Shown: positions 1 to 9,141 of the stretch, one piece after another
How the letters are laid out: each line of letters starts with the position of its first letter
How positions within the stretch are numbered: the stretch's first letter is position 1
NCBI GenBank assembly: GCA_037441225.1
Contig: JBBISU010000016.1
Span: forward strand, 1 to 64,000
Direction of reading: 5' to 3'
Length of the DNA: 64,000 nt
Origin: JBBFMJ01 sp037441225
GTDB taxonomy: Bacteria > Acidobacteriota > Thermoanaerobaculia > UBA2201
The notes under the pieces: generated by a model
Told to the model about the DNA's origin: nothing
Seen by the model: the letters and a program-made list of their open reading frames with translations, nothing else
The model's database searches: none
Position numbers and translations under genes: made by a program

Positions 1-387
1 CTCAAAAGTTGATAACCAAACAGGCGATGGAACATTTCAAAATATTTTTCCTTAACTAAAATTCAAATATTTTTAAATTTTCATTATTTATCTTTTTTTC
101 TTTAATTGACAATGAGCTATAAGTTTAAAAATTATTTAATGTTTTATTTGAAACCTTATTGAGGTAAGGATTAAAATAAAGTTTGCTTTATGACCTATAA
201 AAGATAAGTGTCTTGAGGTTTTGCTCTTAAAAAATATTTAACATAAAATTTAAAGTTATTTAAGAGATCTTTTCATTTTTAACTAAATTAAGATTTTTTT
301 CAATGAATAATAAGAAATTTGATCTTTTATAGCAAATCAAACATAATATTTTTTGAAATTTCTTTTTATTTAATATATAATTTAATT
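1..387. other. Left-edge non-coding region with a possible RCC1 relic
   Basis: No gene is visible here. Reading + strand from base 2 gives a short open stretch ending at a TAA near base 55 that contains Gly-Asp-Gly-Thr-Phe. This resembles the GDGTF core of RCC1 repeats and shares the 12-mer gatggaacattt with the RCC1 remnant near 47.7 kb. It is either the tail of a gene outside the window or a decayed copy. The rest is very AT-rich, with no convincing hairpin until the nadK promoter. Confidence 0.35.
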
Positions 388-390
388 GTG
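376..390 (+). promoter_or_regulatory. nadK promoter, leaderless type
   Basis: TATAAT at 376-381 lies 6 nt before a GTG at 388. A TTGAAA at 353-358 gives a 17-nt spacer. Transcription would begin at or next to the start codon, and no Shine-Dalgarno sequence is present. This supports GTG 388 over the upstream TTG at 319. Confidence 0.65.
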
Positions 391-1230
391 AAGATTAAAA
401 AAGTAGGTTTTTGTGCAAAGGCAAGTAGCCAGAAAGCAAGAAGAAAAACATTAGAACTTGCAAAAGAAATTTTGAAAAATGGTTATGAGGTCTTTCTTGA
501 TACTTTAAATTTCAAAAATAATAAAAAGTTTAAGACCCTTGAATTAAATGAAATGGGAAAATTAGTTGATTTGGTTGTTGTGTTAGGTGGTGATGGAACC
601 CTTTTATCTGTTGCAAGGGCATGCACTTCAAAGACATTTATTTTTGGCATAAATATGGGTACCCTGGGTTTTTTAACACCCAATCCTTCAAAAAACTGCT
701 TGAAATTATTAAAGGAAATACTTAAAGGAAATTTTAAAATTGATGAAAGGATAAATTTAAAGGTTAAGATAAAAGACAAGGAATTTGATGTGCTAAATGA
801 TGTTGTTATAGCAAAAGCAGCCCTTGCAAGGATAATTGAAATTAAAATTGAAACAGATGGTAAATTTTTAACCCGCTTAAGAGCTGATGGCTTAATCCTT
901 TCAACTCCAACTGGTTCAACTGCTTATAATTTATCTGCAAATGGTCCCATTGTATCACCAAAAGATAAAAATATTATCTTGACACCAATCTGTCCCCACA
1001 ATTTAACTTATAGACCTTTGATCCTTCCAGATGATACTGAAATAAAGTTAGAACTTTTAACTGAAAATGAAAAGGTTTTTATTACCCTTGATGGTCAAGA
1101 GGGTTTTAGGATTGAACCAAAGGAAGAGATAATTGTAAAAAAATCAGATAAAAAAACCCTTCTAATTGTACCAAAGGATTATGACTTCTTTGATGTTTTG
1201 AGAAAAAAACTTTCCTGGGGAGTTATGTGA
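388..1230 (+). CDS. nadK: NAD kinase
   Basis: Phosphorylates NAD to NADP in the cytoplasm (ATP-NAD/polyphosphate-NAD kinase family). About 280 residues from the GTG at 388. The signature GGDGT is at residues 67-71, followed by the NMGTLGFL segment and the STPTGSTAY substrate-binding motif, all in normal order and spacing. The frame stays open upstream to a TTG at 319, but that extension is hydrophobic, unlike the family, and contains the TATAAT box, so 388 is preferred. The TamB-like gene follows after one base, so the two are probably cotranscribed. Identification is secure; only the start is inferred. Confidence 0.95.
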   Translation: MKIKKVGFCAKASSQKARRKTLELAKEILKNGYEVFLDTLNFKNNKKFKTLELNEMGKLVDLVVVLGGDGTLLSVARACTSKTFIFGINMGTLGFLTPNPSKNCLKLLKEILKGNFKIDERINLKVKIKDKEFDVLNDVVIAKAALARIIEIKIETDGKFLTRLRADGLILSTPTGSTAYNLSANGPIVSPKDKNIILTPICPHNLTYRPLILPDDTEIKLELLTENEKVFITLDGQEGFRIEPKEEIIVKKSDKKTLLIVPKDYDFFDVLRKKLSWGVM

Positions 1231-1231
1231 T

Positions 1232-4200
1232 TTGAGGAAAATTTTAAAGACAAATCCTTTCCTTTTAATTTTTTTTATAATTTTTTTATTTTCAATAATT
1301 TTTTTTAACTCACCATTAAAGGATAAATTTGCTTCAAAATCATTAAAATTTTTTTTGACAAAATTTTTAAAATTAAATAGCAGTTGGGAAAAATTAAATC
1401 TTAAAGTTTTCCCTCCAAGTTTATCAATTGAAAATTTTAATTTTCCTTATGGAAAAATTGAAAAAATTTCTATTTTCCCTTCTTATAATTTAGCACACAC
1501 AAAGGTCTTTGTCTATGGAATGGATTTAAATTTAAAAAGTGAAGGAAAAGGAAAAGGTTCTAGTTATAGTTTTGTTTTCTTTGAAGAGTTGATATTGCAA
1601 AAATGTAAATTAAATTTTGAAGATAAAGAGGTCCCTTTGGAAGGTGACTTTAAAGATATATCTCTTTTCTTTTTTAAAGAAAAAGGGTTTTTTAAAATAA
1701 GAGAAGCAAATTTAAATCTTCCAGAATTAAAGGAATTAAATTTTTCTTTTAAAAGCACTTTTAGAAAAGAAGAAAAAGGGATTTATTTTGAGAAAATATT
1801 TATCAAAGGCAAAGAGTTTTCAATTATTTCAGAAGGAAATTTTTTTGATTTAAGCCCTTCTTTCTCTTTTAATTTTAATTTAAAGGCAAATTTAAAAAAT
1901 TTTCTTAAGTTTTTGGAAGCAGGGATTGATGGGAAATGCAATCTGCAGGGAAGGTTGGAATATATAAAGGACTTAAATTTAATTGCAAAAGGATATATAG
2001 AAAAGCCAAAGTTTCTTGAAAAAGAAACACCGGATTTGAAGGCAAATTTTAAGCTGAGCTCTGATTATTTAAATATAAATTTAATCAAAGATGAGAATTT
2101 TGGAACAATAAAGCTTTCTTTTAGGAAAAAAAATTTAAGTGAATTTTTTTTAAAAATAAATAAAATAGATGTAAATGATATATTATCTTTTTTTTCAGTT
2201 CCTCAAATAAATTATTCAAGAAAAATTAACTTAGAAGGAAAGTATAATTTTTATGGAACTGAAATTGAAAAGGGAGAAGGGTATATAAATATATCATCAA
2301 AGGATCTAAAAGGAACAGGGATTCTGAAGGATTTTTCAATTGAAAGATTAAATATTGAAATAGAAGAAAAAGAATTTAAAGCAAATTTAGAGGCAAAACT
2401 TCCTTTTTCATCTCAGGAAAATTTTTCCTTTTCTGGAAATATAAAAGAGATTAGTTCTGAAAATTTGAAAAGTATATTGAAACCATTTCTTCCAAATCTT
2501 GGGAAACTGAAAGGAAGAGAGGATGTAAATTTTGAGATTTCAGGCACTTATGAAGATATTTTGATATCTTCGAATTTAAAATTCAATGACTTTTATTATG
2601 AAGATATTCCTTTTGGTTCAGGAGAAGCAGAAATTGAAATTTATAAGGAAAATATTAACTTTAAAAGAATAAATTTTTTTAAAGATGGTGGCATCCTTGA
2701 AGGTATTGGTAATATAAAAGAAGGGATAAACTTTAAACATAGAAACTGGAACTTTCCAATTCCTTTTAATTCAATTTTAACTGGTGAAGGAAAAATGGTT
2801 TTTGAGCCCTCTTTTTTAATTTCAGGAAATGTAAGAGAGGCAAAAATAGATTTTTATAATTTTGATAATTTAAGTTTTTCTTATGATTACAATGGAGAAG
2901 TTTTTAATTTAAAAGAACTGGAAGGAACAAAGGGAAATGGAACAATCAATTTAAATGGTACATATAAAGAAAAATTTTTCCTTGAAGGAAATACTTATGA
3001 TTTTCCTATACTTGAAGGTATAAATATTTCCTCTAATTTTAATTTAGTTTTAAAGGAAAAAGATATAAATTTTTGTGCCGATGGTTTATTAAATAGGGAT
3101 GGTTTATCTTTTATGCCACTTAATTTTTATTCTTCTTTAAAAGATGGAAATTTTGAAGTAAGATTAAAAAATCCTTTTGGTTTTTATTTGAAAACAGATG
3201 GTATTTTAAGCGAAAATTTTGATTTTAGGGCTTTTACAAATTTTGATATTTCCAATTTGGAAATAATTCCTTTTTTGAAATTCAGTCCTTCTATAAAAGG
3301 GGAATCAACAATTCAAGGGAATTTAAAGGATTTAAAAAGTTTAAAAGGACAGATATTTATAAAGCCCCTTGAATTAATTTATAAAGGAAATCCTTTTAAT
3401 ATTTCAGAAGGAATAAACATAGAAATAAAAGATGGATTTTGTTATCTTAAAGAAACCCCCATTTTTCATGAACTTGCATACATTGAAATTTATGGTAATT
3501 TAAATTTTTATCCAAAACTTAAGTTAAAAATTTTTGGGGATGCTGATTTTGGAGATGAAATTGTAAATTATTTTATACCTCAACTTTCTTATAGTGGTAT
3601 GGCATCACTTTCTTTCTCCATTGAAAAATCAAAAGGTCTTAAATTGGATGGTTCTTTGAATATCTCTGGCTATAAGTTTAGCTGGCTTCCAATAAATTTT
3701 AATCTTTTAAGTCCAAAAGGAAAAGCAGCATTGAAAGAAAACAAAATAATAATTGAAAATTTTGAAGGAAATTCTGGGGATGGAAACCTAAATTTAAATG
3801 GTGAGGTTCTTCTGTCAAAAAATTTCAATGTTGATAGAATAAATATAAATGGAGAATGCAATAATTTAAGGGTATCTTATCTTGAAGGTTTTACAATGTT
3901 TTTAGATGGAACGGCAAATTTCTTATGGACAGATAAATCAAAACAAATTTCAGGAGCCCTTAGCCTTGTTGAAGGCAGTTTTACAAAGGAAATAAACTTA
4001 TTGAGTGAAATTCAAAAAATTATTTCTCCACAAAAAACAAATATTCAAATTAAAAATTTACCTCAAATTAATTTAAATTTATCAATTGATGTGCCAAACA
4101 ATTTAAAAGTGAAAAACCAGATCTTGAATTTAACTTGTGGAGGAAAAATTCAAATTTTGGGAGATATATCAAATCCAATAATTTTAGGAAACCTTGAAAC

Positions 4201-4777
4201 ACTACCTAAAAGTGAGATTTATTTTAATGGAGTTTTGTATAAAATTGATTATGCAAAGGTTTTAATGAGCAATCCTTTAAGTTTTGATCCAATAATTGAA
4301 ATGGAAGCAACAACAAATATTAGGTCTTATTTAATACACTTAAAAATAAAAGGAACATTAAACCATTTAACGCCTCAATTTTCCTCAGAACCATACCTTA
4401 CAGAAGCAGATATAATATCCCTTTTAGCTACAGGAAAAGTTGCCTCTCAAGAAAGTGGAACCTGGCTTTCTGGCGCATCGCTTCTCCTTTCCCAGCAGAT
4501 CTCAGAAGAGTTATCAAAAAGGTCTTCTTCTATTTTTGGACTTGACAGGATAAGAATAGAACCTGTCTTTGGGGAATCAAATATTACAACAGCAAGGATA
4601 ACTGCTTTAAAGCAGATAAATCCAAATTGCCTTATATCTTACACTTATAATCCTGTGGAAAATCAAAAAGACATAATTTCATTGGAATGCAATGTTTCAC
4701 AAGATACATATTTAAATTTAATCCAGGAAGAAGACGGCACATACCTACTTCAAATTTTTCAGAGAAAAAGCTTGTAA
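1232..4777 (+). CDS. tamB: TamB-like translocation/assembly module protein (DUF490)
   Basis: A 1181-residue protein with a TTG start, one N-terminal membrane segment (about residues 10-28), and a long body of short beta-strands rich in Gly, Asn, Phe and Lys, as in AsmA/TamB proteins. The last 330 residues match the DUF490 pattern: an inner-membrane-anchored periplasmic protein ending in a conserved beta domain with a TEADIISLLATGK-like segment near residue 1070. Family members form a hydrophobic groove between the inner and outer membranes and are implicated in outer membrane protein assembly or phospholipid transport. The usual partner TamA (Omp85) is not in the window. It starts one base after nadK. 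The start codon could lie slightly elsewhere; GGGGAG lies about 10 nt upstream. Confidence 0.85.
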   Translation: MRKILKTNPFLLIFFIIFLFSIIFFNSPLKDKFASKSLKFFLTKFLKLNSSWEKLNLKVFPPSLSIENFNFPYGKIEKISIFPSYNLAHTKVFVYGMDLNLKSEGKGKGSSYSFVFFEELILQKCKLNFEDKEVPLEGDFKDISLFFFKEKGFFKIREANLNLPELKELNFSFKSTFRKEEKGIYFEKIFIKGKEFSIISEGNFFDLSPSFSFNFNLKANLKNFLKFLEAGIDGKCNLQGRLEYIKDLNLIAKGYIEKPKFLEKETPDLKANFKLSSDYLNINLIKDENFGTIKLSFRKKNLSEFFLKINKIDVNDILSFFSVPQINYSRKINLEGKYNFYGTEIEKGEGYINISSKDLKGTGILKDFSIERLNIEIEEKEFKANLEAKLPFSSQENFSFSGNIKEISSENLKSILKPFLPNLGKLKGREDVNFEISGTYEDILISSNLKFNDFYYEDIPFGSGEAEIEIYKENINFKRINFFKDGGILEGIGNIKEGINFKHRNWNFPIPFNSILTGEGKMVFEPSFLISGNVREAKIDFYNFDNLSFSYDYNGEVFNLKELEGTKGNGTINLNGTYKEKFFLEGNTYDFPILEGINISSNFNLVLKEKDINFCADGLLNRDGLSFMPLNFYSSLKDGNFEVRLKNPFGFYLKTDGILSENFDFRAFTNFDISNLEIIPFLKFSPSIKGESTIQGNLKDLKSLKGQIFIKPLELIYKGNPFNISEGINIEIKDGFCYLKETPIFHELAYIEIYGNLNFYPKLKLKIFGDADFGDEIVNYFIPQLSYSGMASLSFSIEKSKGLKLDGSLNISGYKFSWLPINFNLLSPKGKAALKENKIIIENFEGNSGDGNLNLNGEVLLSKNFNVDRININGECNNLRVSYLEGFTMFLDGTANFLWTDKSKQISGALSLVEGSFTKEINLLSEIQKIISPQKTNIQIKNLPQINLNLSIDVPNNLKVKNQILNLTCGGKIQILGDISNPIILGNLETLPKSEIYFNGVLYKIDYAKVLMSNPLSFDPIIEMEATTNIRSYLIHLKIKGTLNHLTPQFSSEPYLTEADIISLLATGKVASQESGTWLSGASLLLSQQISEELSKRSSSIFGLDRIRIEPVFGESNITTARITALKQINPNCLISYTYNPVENQKDIISLECNVSQDTYLNLIQEEDGTYLLQIFQRKSL

Positions 4778-4790
4778 AAGCTTTATTTTT
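4767..4790 (+). terminator. Intrinsic terminator overlapping the tamB stop codon
   Basis: AAAGCTT (4767-4773), a 4-base loop GTAA, then AAGCTTT (4778-4784) form a perfect 7-bp stem followed by ATTTTT. The TAA stop of the TamB-like gene (4775-4777) lies in the loop. The hairpin also reads on the minus strand with a shorter U-run, so it may serve the convergent phosphatase gene too. Confidence 0.6.
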
Positions 4791-5979
4791 ATTTATTCCT
4801 TTTTATAACAACTAATGTTATATCATCCTCTTGTGGATTGTTTGAACGCCATTCCATTTCTGCTTTAATGATTTTTTTTGCAATCCTTTCAGCAGATGCC
4901 CTTGAATGTCTTTTTGCTAATTGAAGCATTCTTTCTATTCCAAATTCTTTTCCTTCTAAATTTTTTGATTCAATTATGCCATCTGTGTAAAGGATCAAAA
5001 TATCGCCTGAATCCATTTTTGTAACTCCCCTTTGGTATGTGGCATCTGGCAAAGGTCCTAAAACAGGACCTCCTTCCTTTAAATATTCAATTTTTCTTTT
5101 CCTTAGCAAAATTGGTGGATTATGACCTGCATTTATATAAATTAATACACCATTATTTTCCAATTCACCATAAAATAAGGAAATAAATCTGGAAGTTAAT
5201 TTTTCTCTATTTACTAATCGATTTAATCTTTCCATTATTTGAATTATTTTAAATTCTCTTGCAGAACCCATCCTCAAGCCCATATAGACATCCCTTACCT
5301 GTAAGGCAGCAGGAAGCCCATGGCCTGTTGCATCAGCAATTGATAAACCTAAAATATTCTCTGAAACCCAAATAAAATCATAATAATCACCACCAACGAC
5401 CTCTGCTGGGAAAGAAGCACCATAAATATCAAAACCTTCAAAGGTTGGATTTCTCCTTGGAAGTATACTTTCTTGAATTTTTTTTGCTTCAGAAATAATC
5501 TTTTTTGTTTGTTCTTCCTTTAATCTAAAGTTTATAGTATGTCTTAATATATTTAAACTTTGGAAAATTTCTTCTCTTTTTGCCTCTTCTTTGAAACTAA
5601 AGCCAATTAAAAACTGCCCTTCTGCTATTGAAATTGCAGCAAATTGTGAAATACCAAGGGATTTTTCTATTTCAATATTTACGCCCGGGGTTGATAAATC
5701 CATAACAGATATTCCATTTTCAAGGGTCTGTTCTATAGGAAAGTAATTTACTGAGAGAGAAAAACCTTTTAAATTTTCTTTGCTTTCTCCAAGGGTTTCA
5801 ATTATTTTATATTTATTTCCCATTCTTTCATAAATCCTTGCACTTTGAAGCCCTAATTCATTTTTTAAATCTCTTAAAATAACAAGAGCAGATTGAACTA
5901 TGTTATCCCTTATATTTTCTGTAAATGGAAGGGTAGAAAGGGTCTTTTCAAGGACTCTGAATAATTTTCTAAAGGGCAT
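4789..5979 (-). CDS. SpoIIE/RsbU-type PP2C serine phosphatase with N-terminal sensor-like region
   Basis: A 396-residue cytoplasmic protein. The C-terminal half (about 170-395) is a PPM/SpoIIE phosphatase: GGDYYDF near 195 and ADATGHG near 215 for metal binding, INAGHNPP near 290, LYTDGI near 340 and a terminal DDITLVV. The N-terminal about 160 residues look like a GAF-type sensor but carry no motif I can name. Such proteins normally dephosphorylate an anti-sigma antagonist in partner-switching pathways. No anti-sigma or STAS gene is nearby, so the target is unknown. It starts 10 nt after the ornithine aminotransferase gene and probably shares its promoter. Confidence 0.85.
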   Translation of the reverse strand: MPFRKLFRVLEKTLSTLPFTENIRDNIVQSALVILRDLKNELGLQSARIYERMGNKYKIIETLGESKENLKGFSLSVNYFPIEQTLENGISVMDLSTPGVNIEIEKSLGISQFAAISIAEGQFLIGFSFKEEAKREEIFQSLNILRHTINFRLKEEQTKKIISEAKKIQESILPRRNPTFEGFDIYGASFPAEVVGGDYYDFIWVSENILGLSIADATGHGLPAALQVRDVYMGLRMGSAREFKIIQIMERLNRLVNREKLTSRFISLFYGELENNGVLIYINAGHNPPILLRKRKIEYLKEGGPVLGPLPDATYQRGVTKMDSGDILILYTDGIIESKNLEGKEFGIERMLQLAKRHSRASAERIAKKIIKAEMEWRSNNPQEDDITLVVIKRNK

Positions 5980-5989
5980 ATAATTTTTT

Positions 5990-7198
5990 TTAAACCTTTC
6001 CTCCTAAGACCTTTGCAATTTTAGCCAAAGCCCAGTCAATTTCATCTTTTGTAATTACCAATGGTGGGGCAAACCTTATAACACTATGATGGGTTTCCTT
6101 TGCAAGGATTCCTTCTTCCATAAGTTTTTCACAAAAGGGCCTTGCCAAACCAGAAGATTCCTTTATAACAACACCAATCAGAAGTCCTCTGCCTCTTATA
6201 TGATCCACATGGGGACTATTCATCTGTCTTAATTTTTGCACAAAATATTTGCCCATTTCTTCTGCCCTTTCACATAATCTTTCTTCTAAGATTACATCAA
6301 GAGAAGCAATACCTGCTGCACAAGCAATGGAACTTCCACCAAAGGTTGAACCATGGTCTCCTGGTTCCAAAACATCCATAATGTAATTATCACAACAAAT
6401 AGCAGAGACAGGATAAAAGCCCCCGCTTAATGCCTTCCCTAAAATGTAAATATCTGGTTTTACTTCTTCGTGATCGCAGGCAAAAAGCTTCCCGGTCCTT
6501 CCAAGTCCTGTTTGGATTTCATCTGCTATAAATAGAACATTATTTTCTTTGCATATTTTATAACATTCCTGCAAATAACCAGGCGGAGGAACAATTACTC
6601 CACCTTCTCCCTGGATTGGCTCAACTAAAAAGCCAACAGTATTCTTTGTGATTGCTTTCTTTAATGCTTTTGAATCACCATAAGGTATGATTTTAAAGCC
6701 TGGTGTAAAGGGTCCAAAACCATTTTTATATTGTTCTTCTGTTGAAAAACTTACAATTGTAACTGTTCTTCCATGAAAGTTTCCTTCACATGCAATTATT
6801 TCTGCTTTTCCATTTTCAACTCTTTTTTTCAAATATCCCCATTTTCTTGTAACTTTTATTGCTGTTTCTACTGCTTCTGCACCACTATTCATTGGCAGAA
6901 CTTTTTCTTTTTCAGTTAATTCTGAAAGTTTTTTAAAAAATTCTCCCATTTTATCATGATAAAAAGCCCTTGAAGTTAAAGTTAATTTTTCAATTTGTTC
7001 CTTTACTGCTTCCATAATCTTTGGATGGCAATGCCCCTGGTTTAATGCGGAATAAGCTGAAAGCATATCAATGTATTTTTTCCCTTCCACATCCCATACC
7101 CAAACACCTTTCCCTTTTGAAATAACTATTGGTAGAGGATGGTAATTATGTGCACCATATTCTTCTACATCTCTTATAATCTCTTCTGCTTTACTCAT
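5990..7198 (-). CDS. rocD: Ornithine--oxo-acid aminotransferase
   Basis: Class III PLP-dependent aminotransferase, 402 residues, predicted to convert ornithine and 2-oxoglutarate to glutamate semialdehyde and glutamate. The PLP lysine is Lys255 in LGKALSGG. The N-terminal YGAHNYHPLP and the LSAYSALNQGHCHP segment resemble ornithine aminotransferases more than acetylornithine aminotransferases. The start is set by AAGGAG at 7205-7210, 6 nt before ATG. No other arginine or proline genes are adjacent, so the pathway role is inferred from family. Acetylornithine or 4-aminobutyrate aminotransferase remain alternatives. Confidence 0.82.
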   Translation of the reverse strand: MSKAEEIIRDVEEYGAHNYHPLPIVISKGKGVWVWDVEGKKYIDMLSAYSALNQGHCHPKIMEAVKEQIEKLTLTSRAFYHDKMGEFFKKLSELTEKEKVLPMNSGAEAVETAIKVTRKWGYLKKRVENGKAEIIACEGNFHGRTVTIVSFSTEEQYKNGFGPFTPGFKIIPYGDSKALKKAITKNTVGFLVEPIQGEGGVIVPPPGYLQECYKICKENNVLFIADEIQTGLGRTGKLFACDHEEVKPDIYILGKALSGGFYPVSAICCDNYIMDVLEPGDHGSTFGGSSIACAAGIASLDVILEERLCERAEEMGKYFVQKLRQMNSPHVDHIRGRGLLIGVVIKESSGLARPFCEKLMEEGILAKETHHSVIRFAPPLVITKDEIDWALAKIAKVLGGKV

Positions 7199-7228
7199 AT
7201 TTTTCTCCTTAAGTTTTAAAGTATTATA
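7196..7228 (-). promoter_or_regulatory. rocD promoter -10 and ribosome binding site
   Basis: In the 42-nt gap after cysS, TATAAT lies at 7228-7223 and AAGGAG at 7210-7205, ahead of the ATG at 7198. This is a leadered promoter of about 25 nt, in contrast to the leaderless type used by many neighbours. Confidence 0.55.
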
Positions 7229-7240
7229 TTATATCAAAAG

Positions 7241-8635
7241 TTAAAAAGTTTTTCTGTATCTTGTGCCTGAAGGGGTATCTTCAAGGATTATTCCCATTTC
7301 TTTTAATTTATTTCTAATCTCATCTGCTTCTTTAAATTTTTTTTCTTTTCTTAAATTTTCTCTTAAAATAATTAAATTTAAGATTTCTTCTTCTGCCTTT
7401 GTTGCCTTTGGCAAAATATCAAAGATTTTATCAAAATCCCTCAAAGTATTTAGAATCAATCCAGCATTTAATGCAGAAATTTCTCCTTCGTCAATTAAAA
7501 GATTTATATCTTTTACAAAAGAAAAAAGGGCTCCAAGTGCTTCTGCAGTATTTAAGTCATCTCTTAAAGAATTTAAAAAATTTTCTTTAAAACTCTGGAT
7601 TTCTTTAAGGATTTCTTTTCCCCCTTCCTTTTGACTTTCATTTATCTCTTTTAACCTTAAAATAAAACTATCCAATCTTTTAATTGCTTCATAGGCACCT
7701 TGCAAAGAAGGAAATGTAAAGTTTAACTTTTTCTTATAAGGAACTGAAATTAAAAGATACCTTATAGCAAGCGGGGAATAACCTTTCTCAAGCAAATCCC
7801 TTAAAGTATAAAAATTTCCTTTTGATTTTGACATTTTTTCACCTTCCACAATCAAATGTTCTGCATGGAGCCAGTAGTTTACAAATTTTTTTCCAGTAGC
7901 ACATTCCGATTGGGCAATCTCATTTTCATGGTGAGGAAAGATGTTATCAACTGCTCCTGTATGGATATCAAAGGTTTCGCCTAAATATTTCATACTCATA
8001 GCAGAACACTCAATATGCCATCCAGGCCTTCCCTTTCCATAAATTGTATCCCAAAAGGGCTCACCTTCTTTTGCTGCTTTCCACAAAACAAAATCCCTTA
8101 CATCTTCCTTTTCATATTCATCCAATTCAACCCTTGCTCCCGGCTTTATTTGAGACAAATCAATTCCAGAAAGTTTTCCATAGTTCTTAAAAGTTGAAAT
8201 TCTAAAATAAACAGAGCCATCTGAAATATAAATATGCCCATTTTTTTCTAATTTTTTAATTATTTCAACCATTTCAGGTATATGTTCTGTTGCCCTTGGA
8301 TAGTGGTTTGCTTTCTTTATTCTTACACTTTCAACGTCTTCAAAAAATGCTTTTGTATACCTTTCTGTAAATTCTTTTAAAGTTACCCTTTCTTTTTGAG
8401 AATCTCTTATTGTCTTATCATCCACATCTGTTATATTCATTATATGGTTTACTTCAAAGCCCTCATATTCTAAAAATCTTTTTAAAATATCTTCCCACAA
8501 AAAAGTCCTCAAATTTCCAATGTGGATAAAATTATAGACAGTGGGACCACAGGTATAAAGCCCCACATAATTTTCTTTTAAAGGTTTAAATTCTTCTTTT
8601 AAATTCCTGTAAGTATTTGAAAAATATATAGCCAT
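7241..8635 (-). CDS. cysS: Cysteinyl-tRNA synthetase
   Basis: Class I aminoacyl-tRNA synthetase, 464 residues, usual length. It has the zinc-ligand CGPTVYN with Cys29, HIGN at residues 38-41, WHIECSAM near 200, and KMSKSKGN near 265. The C-terminal region is the helical anticodon-binding part. It overlaps the stop of def by one base (TAATG), so translation is coupled. The unit TPR-cNMP protein, def, cysS reads from a promoter near 9.93 kb. Confidence 0.97.
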   Translation of the reverse strand: MAIYFSNTYRNLKEEFKPLKENYVGLYTCGPTVYNFIHIGNLRTFLWEDILKRFLEYEGFEVNHIMNITDVDDKTIRDSQKERVTLKEFTERYTKAFFEDVESVRIKKANHYPRATEHIPEMVEIIKKLEKNGHIYISDGSVYFRISTFKNYGKLSGIDLSQIKPGARVELDEYEKEDVRDFVLWKAAKEGEPFWDTIYGKGRPGWHIECSAMSMKYLGETFDIHTGAVDNIFPHHENEIAQSECATGKKFVNYWLHAEHLIVEGEKMSKSKGNFYTLRDLLEKGYSPLAIRYLLISVPYKKKLNFTFPSLQGAYEAIKRLDSFILRLKEINESQKEGGKEILKEIQSFKENFLNSLRDDLNTAEALGALFSFVKDINLLIDEGEISALNAGLILNTLRDFDKIFDILPKATKAEEEILNLIILRENLRKEKKFKEADEIRNKLKEMGIILEDTPSGTRYRKTF

Positions 8636-9141
8636 TATAGGGTTTCTTGGATTTTTTCTATTTTATTTTTTAAAAATTTTAATTTAAAAGGCGGTAAATA
8701 ATCAATGAAAAATTTACCATTCAAATGGTCAATCTCATGGCAAAAAGCCCTTGCAAGGAGCCCTTCTCCTTCAATTTCAGTCCACTTTCCTTCCAGATCC
8801 ATTGTTTTTACTTTTACTTTTTTAGGTCTTATTATTTTTTCAGATATTCCAGGAATTGAAAGACAACCTTCTTCTTCATATTGTTCACCTTCTTCTGATA
8901 TTATTTCAGGATTTATTAAAATATAAAAGGAAGAAGGATTTTCACCAACAGAGGTATCAATAACAGCAACTTGCAAAGATATACCTATTTGATTTGCTGC
9001 AAGCCCAACCCCTGGTGCTGCATACATTGTATCTTTTAAATCCTGAATTAAATTTTTCAATTGCCCATTGATTTCCTTAACTGGCTTGCATTTTTCCCTC
9101 AAAATAGGGGCACCAATTTTTACTATTTTTTTTATACTCAT
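8635..9141 (-). CDS. def: Peptide deformylase
   Basis: Removes the formyl group from nascent proteins. It is 168 residues with all three family motifs intact: GVGLAANQ (44-51), EGCLS (91-95, metal-ligand Cys) and HEIDH (135-139, metal His and catalytic Glu). It overlaps the upstream TPR-cNMP gene by 4 bases and cysS by 1, so it is the middle gene of an operon. Methionyl-tRNA formyltransferase, often next to def, is not here. Confidence 0.97.
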   Translation of the reverse strand: MSIKKIVKIGAPILREKCKPVKEINGQLKNLIQDLKDTMYAAPGVGLAANQIGISLQVAVIDTSVGENPSSFYILINPEIISEEGEQYEEEGCLSIPGISEKIIRPKKVKVKTMDLEGKWTEIEGEGLLARAFCHEIDHLNGKFFIDYLPPFKLKFLKNKIEKIQETL

